Positions 7,205 to 15,897 are shown, numbered from the stretch's first letter. The stretch is DNA of 64,000 nucleotides from CBDCCV01 sp965215025 (GCA_965215025.1 CBDCCV010000002.1:372001-436000), one strand, 5' to 3'. Program-made: numbers and translations. The notes: generated by a model not told the origin, from the letters alone.

Positions 7205-9607
7205 TCAAAATGGCACTTCGTCTTCGTGCTCGGCGCTTTGGAGGGAGCGCTCCTGGTGGACGATCTCGATGCCGGCGGGGGAGAAGCCGAAGAGGTCTTC
7301 TGGAGAGAAAACGAGTCGGAAGTCGTGCTCGGAGAAGAACGGCTCGAACTTCTTGGCAAACTCGTCAAGGCGGCGGAGGTAGTACGCCGTGTTCTCGTCC
7401 GGATGGGCGGGGTCCCACTCGGCGGCCAGGCGGCAGTTCTCGAAGGCCGTCACGCCCGCGCTCTGGCCGGTGACGTAGTACGAGATGCGGTCGCCTTTGC
7501 GCGCTTGCTGGCCCGTTTCCTTCTGCTGCCGGGCGGCCAGCTCGTACGAGGCCGTGCGCGTGCGGCGGCCCGCCTCGACGTCGGCCTCGTACTGCGCGAG
7601 CGTGTCCTTCAAGGTCTCGGTGCGGGCGAAGCTCTCGACGCTTTCCCAATCGCTTTTCTCGATCTGCGCGCGCGTTTGGATGTAGAGGTCGTGTAGGCGT
7701 TGCACGTCTTCTTCCAGGAGCAGGCGGATGGCCCGGCGTACGAACCGCCGCCCGAACCGCTCCGTCGAGCGCGCCACGAGCGAGGAGCCTTTGTACTTCA
7801 ATTTTCCGTCGTAGCTTAGGAGCGCGTAGTTCTTCTTCTTGTAGGAGAGCATCTTCCGGAAGCGCCCGTCGAACCCGATGCGGATGCCCTCGGGCATGGC
7901 CTCGGTGAGCGCTTCGGTAAAGGCGCGCTCGGTCTCGGTGCCGCGCACGCCCTCAGGCGGGATGAAAAGGACGCCGTCCGTATCGGCCTCGACGACGGTG
8001 CCGCCTTTTTGCTGGATGGCCTCGATCATCTGGCGCAGGATCTTCTGCCCCGTGCGCGTGACGCGGTCGGCCTCCTCGAAGTCGTTGAAGACGGCCATCC
8101 CAAAGCCGAGCGTGCCGAAAAACGAGTTGATCAAAACCTTGTAGGAGCTTTGGCGCGCGTCGAGTTCGGAGCGCGTCTCGGCGTCGGGGGCAGCGTTCAT
8201 CTGGCGCTTGGCGTCGAAGCGCAGATCCGTGAGGCGGCGCAAGAGATCGGGGAAGAGTCCGAGCGCGTCGCCCGAGGGCTGGATGCCGTACTGGAGCATG
8301 ATGGACGGGTAGAGGCTCTCGACGTCGGCGTAGACGATAGGGCCGACGACGCCGGTGACGAAGACGTCCGTGTAGCCGCCCACGGCTTGGCTCCCCCACT
8401 GAGAGCGCGGGAGGCTCTGGCGGCGGCGCAGGTACTCGCGCACGAAGAGCGATTCGATCTTCGAGGCCGGCCCCGTGCGGGCCACCTGGCCGTAGGGCAT
8501 GGGGAGCATCTGCGCCAGGTAAAAGGCCGAGCCGGAGAGGTGGCGCGCCAGCCGCTCGGTCTCCGCCACGTCGTCGAGGGCGTAGCGGAGGATGCGCTCC
8601 GGGTCCTTTTTCCACACGCGGGCGATGTCCTCGCCCTGGACGTAGGTGCGGCCCTCAGGCGCAAAGCCGAAGTACCGGGCCGCCGCCTTGAGTCCGTAGC
8701 CGGGCAGGTCGCGCTTGAAGACGTCGAAGGCCATCACCTGGAAGTACGTGTCCACCACGTGCCGCCCGGCGATGTCGAGCGCGGGGAACTCCACCACCCG
8801 CTCGGCAAAGCGCATGGAGGAGTCGAACGGGCGCGGCACCGACCCGTCGCGCCCGACGGCCAGTTCGATGCCGTAGCGCCCGCAGCGCTTGAGGAGGTAG
8901 TCGAAGTCGAACTGGAAGATGTTGTGCCCCTCGATCACATCCGGGTCCTTCTCGCGGATGAGCTGCACCAGCTCGCGCAGGATCAGCTCCTCGCCGACGC
9001 CGGGGCGCTGGTGGAGGAGTTTCTGCCAGCCGCGGTTGTCCGAGAGGGCGACGATGATGACCTCGTCTTCCGCGCGCGCGGCGTTGGGAAAGGCGCCTTC
9101 GGAAAAAACCTCGATGTCAAGCTGGAGCCGGTGGAGGTCGTCGAAGGCCATCCCCTGGAACGAGGTGCGGCCCGTTTGCATGAGGTACTGCTGCGCCGGG
9201 CTGCCGATGAGGTACAGCTCCTCCGGGCGGCGCCCGCCTGTGCGGCCGGTGACGCGCTCGACGTGGCGCACGGCGTCCCACAGCGCCGGCCACGAGCGGA
9301 AGACGACGAGGTGGCGGAAGAAGCCCTCGCCTTGCAGCTTTTGAAACTGGAAGCGCCCGCGCGGGAAACCTTTCAGCAGCGCCGCGTCCGAGATGAAGAG
9401 GAAGGGGAAGAACGGCTCTTCTTCGACGACGACCTCGGAGAAATCGGCGCTGCGGCGGTAGACGCGCACGGCGGCCCCTTCGCCGGACTCGTGCGGGCCG
9501 TAGAGGAGCGGCTGCACGTCCACGATGCGCTCCAACGGGTCCTTGCCGAAGAGCGCAACGTCAGAGGCGGCTACGGCAGCAGGGGCGGGGGAAGAGGACG
9601 GGGGCAT
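7205..9607 (-). CDS. Family B DNA polymerase with 3'-5' exonuclease
   Basis: 800 residues, close to the size of E. coli Pol II. Exonuclease motifs: Exo I LDIEVFSEG, Exo II EGHNIFQFDFDYL, Exo III YALDDVAET. Polymerase motifs: A YADVESLYPSIML, B KVLINSFFGTLGF, C VEADTDGVLF (family B catalytic DTDG), and the KYKGSSLVARS template-contact element. All catalytic acids are present, so it should be an active proofreading polymerase. Whether it serves in translesion/repair synthesis, as Pol II does, is inference. ATG at 9607 precedes a short non-conserved Ala/Pro-rich tip. Confidence 0.93.
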   Translation of the reverse strand: MPPSSSPAPAAVAASDVALFGKDPLERIVDVQPLLYGPHESGEGAAVRVYRRSADFSEVVVEEEPFFPFLFISDAALLKGFPRGRFQFQKLQGEGFFRHLVVFRSWPALWDAVRHVERVTGRTGGRRPEELYLIGSPAQQYLMQTGRTSFQGMAFDDLHRLQLDIEVFSEGAFPNAARAEDEVIIVALSDNRGWQKLLHQRPGVGEELILRELVQLIREKDPDVIEGHNIFQFDFDYLLKRCGRYGIELAVGRDGSVPRPFDSSMRFAERVVEFPALDIAGRHVVDTYFQVMAFDVFKRDLPGYGLKAAARYFGFAPEGRTYVQGEDIARVWKKDPERILRYALDDVAETERLARHLSGSAFYLAQMLPMPYGQVARTGPASKIESLFVREYLRRRQSLPRSQWGSQAVGGYTDVFVTGVVGPIVYADVESLYPSIMLQYGIQPSGDALGLFPDLLRRLTDLRFDAKRQMNAAPDAETRSELDARQSSYKVLINSFFGTLGFGMAVFNDFEEADRVTRTGQKILRQMIEAIQQKGGTVVEADTDGVLFIPPEGVRGTETERAFTEALTEAMPEGIRIGFDGRFRKMLSYKKKNYALLSYDGKLKYKGSSLVARSTERFGRRFVRRAIRLLLEEDVQRLHDLYIQTRAQIEKSDWESVESFARTETLKDTLAQYEADVEAGRRTRTASYELAARQQKETGQQARKGDRISYYVTGQSAGVTAFENCRLAAEWDPAHPDENTAYYLRRLDEFAKKFEPFFSEHDFRLVFSPEDLFGFSPAGIEIVHQERSLQSAEHEDEVPF

Positions 9608-9805
9608 GAGGCGGAGGGGCCGGTGCGCTTCGTGGCGAGGGCGTCGGCGTCTCTATACGCAGGGGCGCCGGCCTCCGATTCCGGGAACGGCGTGCGGCGC
9701 GCAGCCTGGCGATTTCGCTGCTCCGGTTGGCCAGCCTCTCCGGCCATGCCACTCATGCCAGATCCCGCAGCGTTATAGCGGCCAAGCGTAACGGAGCCGT
9801 CGGAC

Positions 9806-10042
9806 TTGGCGCCTCGCCGTCTACGGTACGAGTTCGAGCAGCAGTCCACCGGCCTGGGCCGCTCAAACGAAGGCGTCGGGCTGGGCCGCTCGATCACGAA
9901 GCGGCTCGTGGACTTGATGGAGGGCGAGATCGCGGTCGAGAGCGCGCCAGGCGAAGGCACGACGTTCACCGTGCGCTTTCCGCAGGCCGCGGCCGCCGCG
10001 GCCGAAGAAGAAGCCGAGGCGCCCTGCGTGAGCATCTCGTAG
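9806..10042 (+). pseudogene. Remnant of a histidine kinase ATPase domain
   Basis: The frame reads FEQQSTGLGRSNEGVGLGRS followed by ITKRLVDLMEGEIAVESAPG and TTFTVRFP. This is the F-box, G2 box and last strands of a PAS-type hybrid sensor kinase HATPase_c domain. The H-box, N-box and G1 box are missing. The GLGL motif is altered to GLGR, and there is no start or upstream kinase body. It looks like the 3' stump of a deleted kinase gene, ending in a low-complexity Ala/Glu tail. The frame opens at 9806 but recognisable homology begins near 9830. Confidence 0.7.
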
Positions 10043-10053
10043 CCAGCCGCGCT

Positions 10054-10605
10054 CTACAGCCCCTCGTCGTTTTCACCCGCGTCTTCGCCCTCGACCCAGG
10101 CGCGCGTGCCTGCGATCTCGTCGATGGCGTTTTCGAGCGCCGTGAGCCGCTCCTCGGCGGGGAAGCCCGTGCAGCCGTGGTAGTGGCGCACGCGCTTGCT
10201 CTTCCCATCCGCGCGCAGCGAGGTGATGGCGGTGGGCATGTCCGACATGACGGTCTGCCCGCACTCCGCTCCGGAGACGTAGCTGTTCTCCAGGTCGAAG
10301 TATCCGGCCTCTCGGAACGCCTCGACAAGCTGCTCTACCTGTTCCGGGCTGATCTCCTTTTCGGCGTAGCCCTCGCGGGCGACGAACTGGCGGCCCTGGT
10401 AGCGCACCGTGCCATCTTCAAGAACGGCGAGCGTGTAGCTCGGGCACGTGCCAAAGCACGGCGTGCGCTCGAGCGTGGCGAGCGTGTCGGCGGAGGCGGT
10501 TGCAGAGGCTTCGGGCGCGCTCTTGGGCTGAGCGGCGCAGCCGAGGAGCGCGGCGCTCAAGGCGAGCACAATGCTCCAAACGAGCGCGAAGGGTGGCATT
10601 CGCAT
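10054..10605 (-). CDS. DUF6438-like lipoprotein
   Basis: 183 residues from ATG at 10605. A signal sequence ends in the lipobox-like ALLGC, so it is probably lipid-anchored. The body begins with TPCFGTCPSYTLAVLEDGTV and has later cysteines in SGAECGQTV and YHGCTGFP. The CFGxCPxYxLxxxxDG pattern is that of DUF6438 proteins, whose function is unknown. An acidic tail (GEDAGENDEGL) closes it. Convergent with the kinase remnant; sodC lies upstream on the same strand behind a terminator. Confidence 0.75.
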   Translation of the reverse strand: MRMPPFALVWSIVLALSAALLGCAAQPKSAPEASATASADTLATLERTPCFGTCPSYTLAVLEDGTVRYQGRQFVAREGYAEKEISPEQVEQLVEAFREAGYFDLENSYVSGAECGQTVMSDMPTAITSLRADGKSKRVRHYHGCTGFPAEERLTALENAIDEIAGTRAWVEGEDAGENDEGL

Positions 10606-10690
10606 GGGCGGACGCGGGGAGATGGGGAAGCGGTGCGCCTGGTATATCGGCGGGCGGGCCGTTTGTTTGAGCGGCGGCGGTTTGAAGGCC

Positions 10691-10727
10691 AAAGAAAGGC
10701 GGCCCCACCGGAGGGGGGCCGCCTTTC
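10691..10727 (-). terminator. Terminator after sodC
   Basis: 13-bp arms (10694-10706 GAAAGGCGGCCCC and 10715-10727) enclose an 8-nt loop. On the minus strand they run into a short T-rich stretch (TTTCTTTGG). It lies 28 nt past the sodC stop, which is where that transcript should end. Confidence 0.7.
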
Positions 10728-10754
10728 GGTCTGGGTAGGAAAGATCGGCGCGCT

Positions 10755-11396
10755 TTAGTACGTCTCGTTGGGCGAGGGGGTGGCGGCCATGCTGGTGTCG
10801 GCGGCCATGCCCGCGCCGCCGTCCTGCATCTCGATCACGGCGCAGGCCACGCGCGCGCCGGCGTCGCCGCTCGGCTGCGAGGTGAGGTCGTCGCGGCCCC
10901 CGTGTACGATAAGCGCCTTGCCGACGATGGCCGTGTCCCCTTCGAGGGAGAGGAAGCTGAACGTGGTGTCGAGGCGGGCCGTGCCGGAGGCGTCGGCGGT
11001 GATGTTGCCCATGTCGCCGGTGTGGTGCTCGGATGGCGGATCGGTGGGGGCGCCGTGCGGGTCGTTGCCGGGGTTGTAGTGGCCGCCGGCGGCCTGCGCG
11101 TTGTCGCCGCAGTCGCCGTTTTCGTGGACGTGGAACCCGTGCTGGCCTTCGGAGAGGCCGCGCACGTCGGCGATGACCTGCACGCCGCCCGGCTCCTGCG
11201 TAAAGCTGACGCGCCCGCTGATGTCGTTGCCCTCGGTGGGCTGGAGGTCAGCAACAGCCATCACGGCGGGCTGCACGTCGGTAGCAACGGTGTCGTCCTC
11301 GAAAGGCTCAGGCTGCTCGCCGGAGTCGGCGCAGCCGGCGGCGAGGAAGGCGACTGCCACGAAAAGTAAGAGGGCGTGCTGCTGAAGGCGTTTCAT
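10755..11396 (-). CDS. sodC: Cu/Zn superoxide dismutase lipoprotein
   Basis: 213 residues. Signal peptide with lipobox LAAGC, so lipid-anchored in the periplasm or at the outer membrane. The metal site is intact: GFHVHENGDC (Cu ligands and disulfide Cys), GGHYNP (bridging His), HHTGDMGNI (Zn Asp), VHGGRDD and the catalytic Arg region GARVACAVIE. It dismutates extracytoplasmic superoxide to peroxide and oxygen. A linker of about 45 residues rich in Glu, Asp and Val separates the lipid anchor from the barrel. Single-gene unit with its own terminator. Confidence 0.93.
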   Translation of the reverse strand: MKRLQQHALLLFVAVAFLAAGCADSGEQPEPFEDDTVATDVQPAVMAVADLQPTEGNDISGRVSFTQEPGGVQVIADVRGLSEGQHGFHVHENGDCGDNAQAAGGHYNPGNDPHGAPTDPPSEHHTGDMGNITADASGTARLDTTFSFLSLEGDTAIVGKALIVHGGRDDLTSQPSGDAGARVACAVIEMQDGGAGMAADTSMAATPSPNETY

Positions 11397-11672
11397 GACG
11401 CAAGCGGGGGGTTGGGCGAGAAAAAAGAAAGAGAAGGCAGGCGCGGCGGGTGGTCCGGCTCCCTGCGGTTGGGGCTGCGGTAGCGTTTGCTGCGCGGGGC
11501 ACGTATGTTTCGTTCGCGTTCTTAAAATGCAAACGCGCGGAGGCTGCCCGCATCGCGCATCACAATACAGCGCCCTGTGATTTGTTTCACGCGGGGCGCG
11601 CCCTGCGCAGGGGCCGCCTCCGTTCCTCTTCTGATCTTCTCCGAAAAGCGGCCGGCCCGCGCCCTCTGCCCG

Positions 11673-12302
11673 ATGCCGCGTCTCGTGTGCGAAAACCTGA
11701 GCAAGCGCTTCGGGCGGCGGCTGCTCTTCCGCAATCTCTCAGCCGAGGTGGAGGGCGGGCGCTCGTTGGCGGTGACGGGGGCGAACGGCGCGGGCAAGTC
11801 CACGCTCCTGCGCATCCTGGCCGGCGTGCTGACGCCCTCGCGCGGGCGCGTCCGCGTCTTTAGCGAAAAAGGCGAGCGCGTGGACGAGGCGGCGCGCCCG
11901 CTCCGCACGGGCCTCGTGGCGCCCTACCTGAACGTGTACGACGGCTTCTCGGCACGTGAGAACCTCGCGTTCCTGGCGCGCGCGCGCCGTCTCCCTGATG
12001 CCGAGCGGCGCATCCAGGAAGCTCTGGAACAGGTGGGCCTGGCCTCGCGTGCGGACGACCTCGTGGGCACGTACTCCTCGGGCATGAAGCAGCGCGTGAA
12101 GTACGCCGCCGCGCTCCTCTCCGCGCCGCTGCTCCTGCTCCTGGACGAACCCTCGGCCAACCTGGACGCGGCGGGGCTGGCGATGGCGCGCCGCGTGGCC
12201 GAGGCGCAGCAAGAGGCCGGGCGCCTGCTCATCGTAGCCACCAACCGCGCCGAGGAGGCCGCCCGCTGCCACGCGCAGCTCCGCATCGAGGACTTCCGGT
12301 GA
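11673..12302 (+). CDS. ABC transporter ATP-binding protein, CcmA-like
   Basis: 209 residues, a minimal ATPase. Walker A GANGAGKST, signature YSSGMKQRVKYA, Walker B LLLLLDEPSANLD, then an H-loop region altered to IVATNRAEE. The small size and layout resemble CcmA, the haem-exporter ATPase, but no CcmB or CcmC gene is adjacent, so the partner permease must be elsewhere. ATG at 11673 fits the conserved LVCENLSKRFG start; the upstream 32-codon extension is not conserved. Confidence 0.85.
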   Translation: MPRLVCENLSKRFGRRLLFRNLSAEVEGGRSLAVTGANGAGKSTLLRILAGVLTPSRGRVRVFSEKGERVDEAARPLRTGLVAPYLNVYDGFSARENLAFLARARRLPDAERRIQEALEQVGLASRADDLVGTYSSGMKQRVKYAAALLSAPLLLLLDEPSANLDAAGLAMARRVAEAQQEAGRLLIVATNRAEEAARCHAQLRIEDFR

Positions 12303-12326
12303 GGGACGTGCTTAAGTGTTCGCGTG

Positions 12327-12463
12327 ATACCGATTCAAAACGGCGATGGGAGGCGGAAGACCTTGGCCGTTGGTAGCGGCGCAGCGCGCTACGTCGCTAC
12401 GGCAGGAAAGTCGCCTTCGATGAAAGACAGCTATCCTGCCATCGTGAAATGAAATCTGTGTTG
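12327..12463. repeat. MITE-like intergenic element, copy 1
   Basis: Begins ATACCGATTCAAAA and contains GTTGGTAGCG and CGTCGCTACGGCA, which form internal inverted arms. It ends GTGAAATGAAATCTGT, an imperfect inverse of its start. It shares order and sequence with the copy at 13767-13923. No ORF inside. It fills the spacer between the ABC ATPase and comF, which converge here. Confidence 0.6.
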
Positions 12464-12515
12464 TGCCTCCGTAGAGGTAGAGCATACAAGTCCTTTAGCC
12501 ATGTGAACACGCCGC

Positions 12516-13238
12516 TCAGCTTCGCGCCATCGCCAGGGTGGCGAGGGCGACGGAGGCGGCGCCGGCCCTGCGGAGCGCCTGCGCGGCGGCGGTGGCCGTG
12601 GCGCCGGTGGTGAGCACGTCGTCCACAAGGAGCGCCGTGCCGCCGGCCAGCGGAGCGGCGTCGGCCACGGCAAAGGCGTCGGAGACGTTGGCCCAGCGGC
12701 GCGCGCGCGGGAGATCCGTTTGCGAGGGCGCGGCGCGGGCGCGCCGCAGGAGGCCGGCGCGGAGCGGAAGGCCCAGCGCCTCGGCCACGCCGCGCGCGAG
12801 GTAGGCGCTCTGGTTGTAGCCGCGCTCGTAGCGACGCACGGAATGCAAGGGGATGGGCACAACGAGGTCGGCCGCCTGCACGGCCTCTGCGCGGTAGGCG
12901 CTCCCCAGGAGGCGACCCAGCGTGACGCCGTAGCGCGGCCGGTTGCGGTACTTGAGCGCGTGCTGCACGTCTTCGAGCGCGCCGTCCTTGCTCAGAAACC
13001 AGAGCGCGAAGGCGCCGCCGAACACGCCCCGCGCCTGCGGCAGGCGGGCAAGCTGCACCTGCGCCGCCTCAGCGCCCGCGCGTTCGAGCGCCGCGAGGCA
13101 GCCCGCGCAGAGCGGCTCTTCCGCGTTGGGCACCCGCGCGCCGCAGTGGACGCAGCGCGGCGGATAGGCCAGGTCGAGCACGCCGTGCAGGAGCGTGCGC
13201 GCTGAGCGGAGCCACGCCAGAGAGAAACTGGAGCGCAT
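12516..13238 (-). CDS. comF: ComF family phosphoribosyltransferase-like protein
   Basis: 240 residues. An N-terminal zinc-ribbon with two CxxC pairs (CVHCG, CAGC) is followed by a phosphoribosyltransferase domain with the PRPP loop LLVDDVLTTGATATAA, plus ALKYRNRPRYG, VVPIPLHSVRRYERGYNQS and RARAAPSQTDL. ComF is needed for DNA uptake in naturally competent bacteria; the reaction it catalyses is not settled. Single gene between two MITE-like elements. Confidence 0.92.
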   Translation of the reverse strand: MRSSFSLAWLRSARTLLHGVLDLAYPPRCVHCGARVPNAEEPLCAGCLAALERAGAEAAQVQLARLPQARGVFGGAFALWFLSKDGALEDVQHALKYRNRPRYGVTLGRLLGSAYRAEAVQAADLVVPIPLHSVRRYERGYNQSAYLARGVAEALGLPLRAGLLRRARAAPSQTDLPRARRWANVSDAFAVADAAPLAGGTALLVDDVLTTGATATAAAQALRRAGAASVALATLAMARS

Positions 13239-13321
13239 GGCGGAGAGGACGCAGGTGCGGAGCCGGGTGCGAGGATCGTGTGAAAGCTCTGGCGCGCGGG
13301 CGCTGCGCCAAAGCCATGCCC

Positions 13322-13349
13322 TTCATAGAAAGCGTAAATATTGTATACT
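13322..13349 (+). promoter_or_regulatory. Candidate promoter of the 80-aa protein
   Basis: A good -10 TATACT (13344-13349) lies 16 nt after a weak -35 TTCATA (13322-13327), inside a short AT-rich patch in otherwise GC-rich DNA. It is about 80 nt upstream of the ATG at 13434. The -35 match is poor, so this is tentative. Confidence 0.35.
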
Positions 13350-13433
13350 GCTCTTCTTCGTCGGCCTTACGGATGCGCTTTTAGCGCCGACGCCCACCGC
13401 TTGTACCGCCCTTTTACCACGCGAGGTTTCTCT

Positions 13434-13676
13434 ATGGCAGACCGGGAGCGACGCGGGATGCTCATCAAAAACACAGGCGACCACTCCGTGCAGATCACCA
13501 TGGCCACGCGCATCGTCCACCTCGATGCCGGCGAGGCCAAGTTCATCACCGCCGAGGAGGTGCGCGACCCGCTCCTGCGCGAGAGCTTGCAGGTGCGTGC
13601 CATCTCCATCGTGCGCCCCGCCACCGAGGAAGAGGACCGCGCCCTGCACGAGCGCCTCGAAAGCGAAGAAGGGTAG
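13434..13676 (+). CDS. Conserved hypothetical protein, 80 aa
   Basis: Starts MADRERRGMLIKNTGDHSVQ and contains RIVHLDAGEAKFITAEEVRD, ending in an acidic Glu-rich tail. The ATG at 13434 has a GAGG Shine-Dalgarno 8-9 nt upstream, which fixes the start against longer frames. It looks like a compact beta-rich soluble domain with no signal or membrane segment. I cannot name a family or function. Confidence 0.72.
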   Translation: MADRERRGMLIKNTGDHSVQITMATRIVHLDAGEAKFITAEEVRDPLLRESLQVRAISIVRPATEEEDRALHERLESEEG

Positions 13677-13766
13677 ATTGGGTGCGGAGGCGTGGGAGAA
13701 TGGGAGAGACGCAGACTCGGCGTACGCCTGCGGAAGGGTCCGCTGAGCACGACCTCGCAGATGCTT

Positions 13767-13923
13767 ATACGGATTCAAAATGGCGGTGTCGGTACGGGTG
13801 GCCTCGGCCGCTGGTAGCGACAAACCGAAGGTTCACGTAGTAAACAGCCGTTCGTCGCTACGGCGAGAAAGGCGGCTCCGCTGAAAACGAGTATCCCGGC
13901 ATTCCGAGATCGAATCGGTATTA
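13767..13923. repeat. MITE-like intergenic element, copy 2
   Basis: Begins ATACGGATTCAAAA and ends GATCGAATCGGTAT, so the termini are imperfect inverted repeats. Inside, GCTGGTAGCGAC and GTCGCTACGGC form a second inverted pair. It is the same layout as the copy at 12327-12463, about 1.4 kb away. No coding content. Confidence 0.65.
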
Positions 13924-13942
13924 CACGCCCCGGTAGAAGCGC

Positions 13943-15133
13943 ATGAACGTGCTGGCGCTTGAACCCTGGTACGGCGGCTCGCACCGGCGCTTCCTCGACG
14001 GGCTGATGCGCCACAGCCGGCACGCCTTCCGCGCCGTCACGCTGGAAGGGCGCTTCTGGCGCTGGCGCATGGAGGGTGGCGCCGTCCCCCTCGCCCGCAA
14101 AGCGCTCGACGCGCTCGGCGAAGGGTTCCGGCCGGACGTGCTCTTCGCCACCGACATGGTGAACCTGCCGGCGTTCCTGGCCTTGACGCGCCCGCGCCTC
14201 TCCGCCGTGCCCATCGTCCTCTACTTCCACGAGAACCAGCTTACCTACCCGCTTCCCGAGGGCCGCTCGCGCGAGCGCACCTACGCGCAGATGAACTACC
14301 TCTCGGCCCTGACGGCGGACCGGGTGGTGTTCAACTCGCAGTTCCACTTAGACGAGTGGATGGAGGCGCTGCCCCCGCATCTGAGCGCTTTTCCTGACCA
14401 CGTCCCGCTCCACACCCTCCCCGAGCTGCGCCGGAAGAGCGCCGTTGTGCACCTGGGCATGGACCTCCAGGCCCACGATGCGCACCAGGGCGCCCGCCGC
14501 CCGCGCGCGTGGGGGCCGGGGCAGGAGCCGCCCGTCGTCTTGTGGAACCAGCGCTGGGAGTACGACAAGGACCCCGAGGCGTTCTTCCGCGTGATGAACC
14601 GCCTCGACGATGCCGGGCACGCCTTCCGCCTCATCCTCGCCGGTGAGCATTTTCAGGAGAAGCCGCCTTCGTTCGAGCGCGCCTTTTCCCGCTACGCCGA
14701 GCGCGTCTTGCACTACGGCTACGCCGAGGACTTCTCGGCGTACAGCCGCCTGCTGCACCGCGCCGACCTCGTCATCTCCACGGCGCGGCACGAGTTTTTT
14801 GGCCTCGCCGTGATGGAGGCCGTCTACTGCGGCTGCCACCCGCTCCTGCCCCGGCGCCTGAGCTACCCCGAGCTGATCCCCGAGCGCCTGCACCGCCCGC
14901 TCCTCCACGCGCCGGTGCTCTACGAGGACGAGGACGACCTTTTCCGCACGCTCGGCGCGCTCCTCGACGGAGGCGAGCGCCCCCTCCCGGCCGCCACGCT
15001 GCGCGAGGTGCCGGCGCACCTGGACTGGCCCCGGCACGTGGGCGCCTTTGACCGGATGCTCGAAGCCGCGGCTGCGGGGCCGCCGGCCGTTACAAAGAAG
15101 CCGGCCGGCGCCGCAGATCGTTACAAAGCGTAA
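13943..15133 (+). CDS. tRNA-queuosine mannosyltransferase-like glycosyltransferase (DUF3524/GTDC1 family)
   Basis: 396 residues. The N-terminal half matches the former DUF3524 domain: LEPWYGGSHRRFLDGL, FATDMVNLPAFLAL, LYFHENQLTYPL, TADRVVFNSQFHLDEW. The C-terminal half is a GT4-type Rossmann domain (LWNQRWEYDKDPEAFFRVM, HYGYAEDFSAYSRLL, STARHEFFGLAVMEAVYCGC with the E-x7-E-like motif). The animal member GTDC1/QTMAN mannosylates queuosine in tRNA-Asp; bacterial members are poorly characterised. Substrate here is inferred from family only. The ATG follows the MITE-like element by about 20 nt. Confidence 0.85.
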   Translation: MNVLALEPWYGGSHRRFLDGLMRHSRHAFRAVTLEGRFWRWRMEGGAVPLARKALDALGEGFRPDVLFATDMVNLPAFLALTRPRLSAVPIVLYFHENQLTYPLPEGRSRERTYAQMNYLSALTADRVVFNSQFHLDEWMEALPPHLSAFPDHVPLHTLPELRRKSAVVHLGMDLQAHDAHQGARRPRAWGPGQEPPVVLWNQRWEYDKDPEAFFRVMNRLDDAGHAFRLILAGEHFQEKPPSFERAFSRYAERVLHYGYAEDFSAYSRLLHRADLVISTARHEFFGLAVMEAVYCGCHPLLPRRLSYPELIPERLHRPLLHAPVLYEDEDDLFRTLGALLDGGERPLPAATLREVPAHLDWPRHVGAFDRMLEAAAAGPPAVTKKPAGAADRYKA

Positions 15134-15504
15134 CCCTGCCGACCATGCCGTAGCCCTGGCGTCGCGCTAGAAGCGGTTTAGGCCGGTCGGTGAGGTCTTT
15201 GCGCAGGAGAGGGGCGTGGCGGACGGCCGCCCGCCGAAAGCCTTCCTCTTCTTCGGAACGAACCGCTGGTGCCTCCTCATGAAGCAGACGCTCAAGCTCA
15301 TCGTTTGCGTAGGCGTGTCCGCCTTTGCCCTCGTCGTCGTGCAGGCCTCCTACCGCGAGGTGGTGTGGTAAGCCGCGCGCGCAGAGTCTTTTAGTTGAAC
15401 GGAGCGCGTTAGCAAAACTTTCGCTGAATCGACAGGCTTTGCGTCAACCGCACTGCCTGGTCGTGCCGCCCACTGCCACAGGCTGGGCATAGGCTGACTT
15501 CTGA
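15134..15504. other. Intergenic region with one possible tiny ORF
   Basis: About 370 nt between the glycosyltransferase and the convergent membrane protein. Apart from the 30-codon frame at 15279-15371 I see no gene, terminator hairpin or repeat. Confidence 0.5.
15279..15371 (+). CDS. Possible 30-residue hydrophobic peptide
   Basis: ATG at 15279 opens a 30-codon frame reading MKQTLKLIVCVGVSAFALVV and continuing to VW. It has a Lys-containing tip and one hydrophobic segment, like a small membrane peptide or a bare signal sequence. The ribosome-binding site is weak. It could be chance. Confidence 0.3.
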   Translation: MKQTLKLIVCVGVSAFALVVVQASYREVVW

Positions 15505-15885
15505 TCAAGCCGCCGTGAGCAGTTGGTCCCGCTGTTTCCACTCCAGGGCAGCCAACCCGCCGACGAAGGCGGCCTCGCCGATCAGGTGCACGAAACCGAA
15601 CGGCGTGGCCTGCTCCCGGAAGAGCACCGCCAGCGCCAGGCACACGGGGACCCACGCCAAGTTGGCGAACACCAGCAGTCTGATCAAGGGCATCGGTCGT
15701 TCGGCCCGGACGGCGAGCGAGAAGGAGTACGAGGCGTAGAGCAGGTTGACCACGCCGGTGAAAAGCAGGACCTCGCGTGGCAGTCCTTCCAAGCGGCTGA
15801 GCCACCCGGCGAGCGCAATCACCGCTACCCCTACGAGTGCACCGGCGGAGCAATCCACCCACAGTAGCCTTCGCAGGACGTACAT
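15505..15885 (-). CDS. Four-helix integral membrane protein, hypothetical
   Basis: 126 residues with four hydrophobic segments, near 14-30, 40-60, 70-88 and 98-113. They are separated by short charged loops (SRLEGLPRE, VRAERPMPL, FREQATPFG). ATG at 15885. It resembles small uncharacterised DoxX-like or SPW-like four-helix proteins in architecture, but no motif decides this. It lies 12 nt downstream of the 173-aa gene on the same strand. Confidence 0.7.
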   Translation of the reverse strand: MYVLRRLLWVDCSAGALVGVAVIALAGWLSRLEGLPREVLLFTGVVNLLYASYSFSLAVRAERPMPLIRLLVFANLAWVPVCLALAVLFREQATPFGFVHLIGEAAFVGGLAALEWKQRDQLLTAA

Positions 15886-15897
15886 CGGCCTAATTCA

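Noticed and set aside
8009..9778. 589-residue plus-strand frame antisense to the DNA polymerase
   Set aside because: Val/Ala/Glu-rich antisense shadow; all polymerase motifs are on the other strand.
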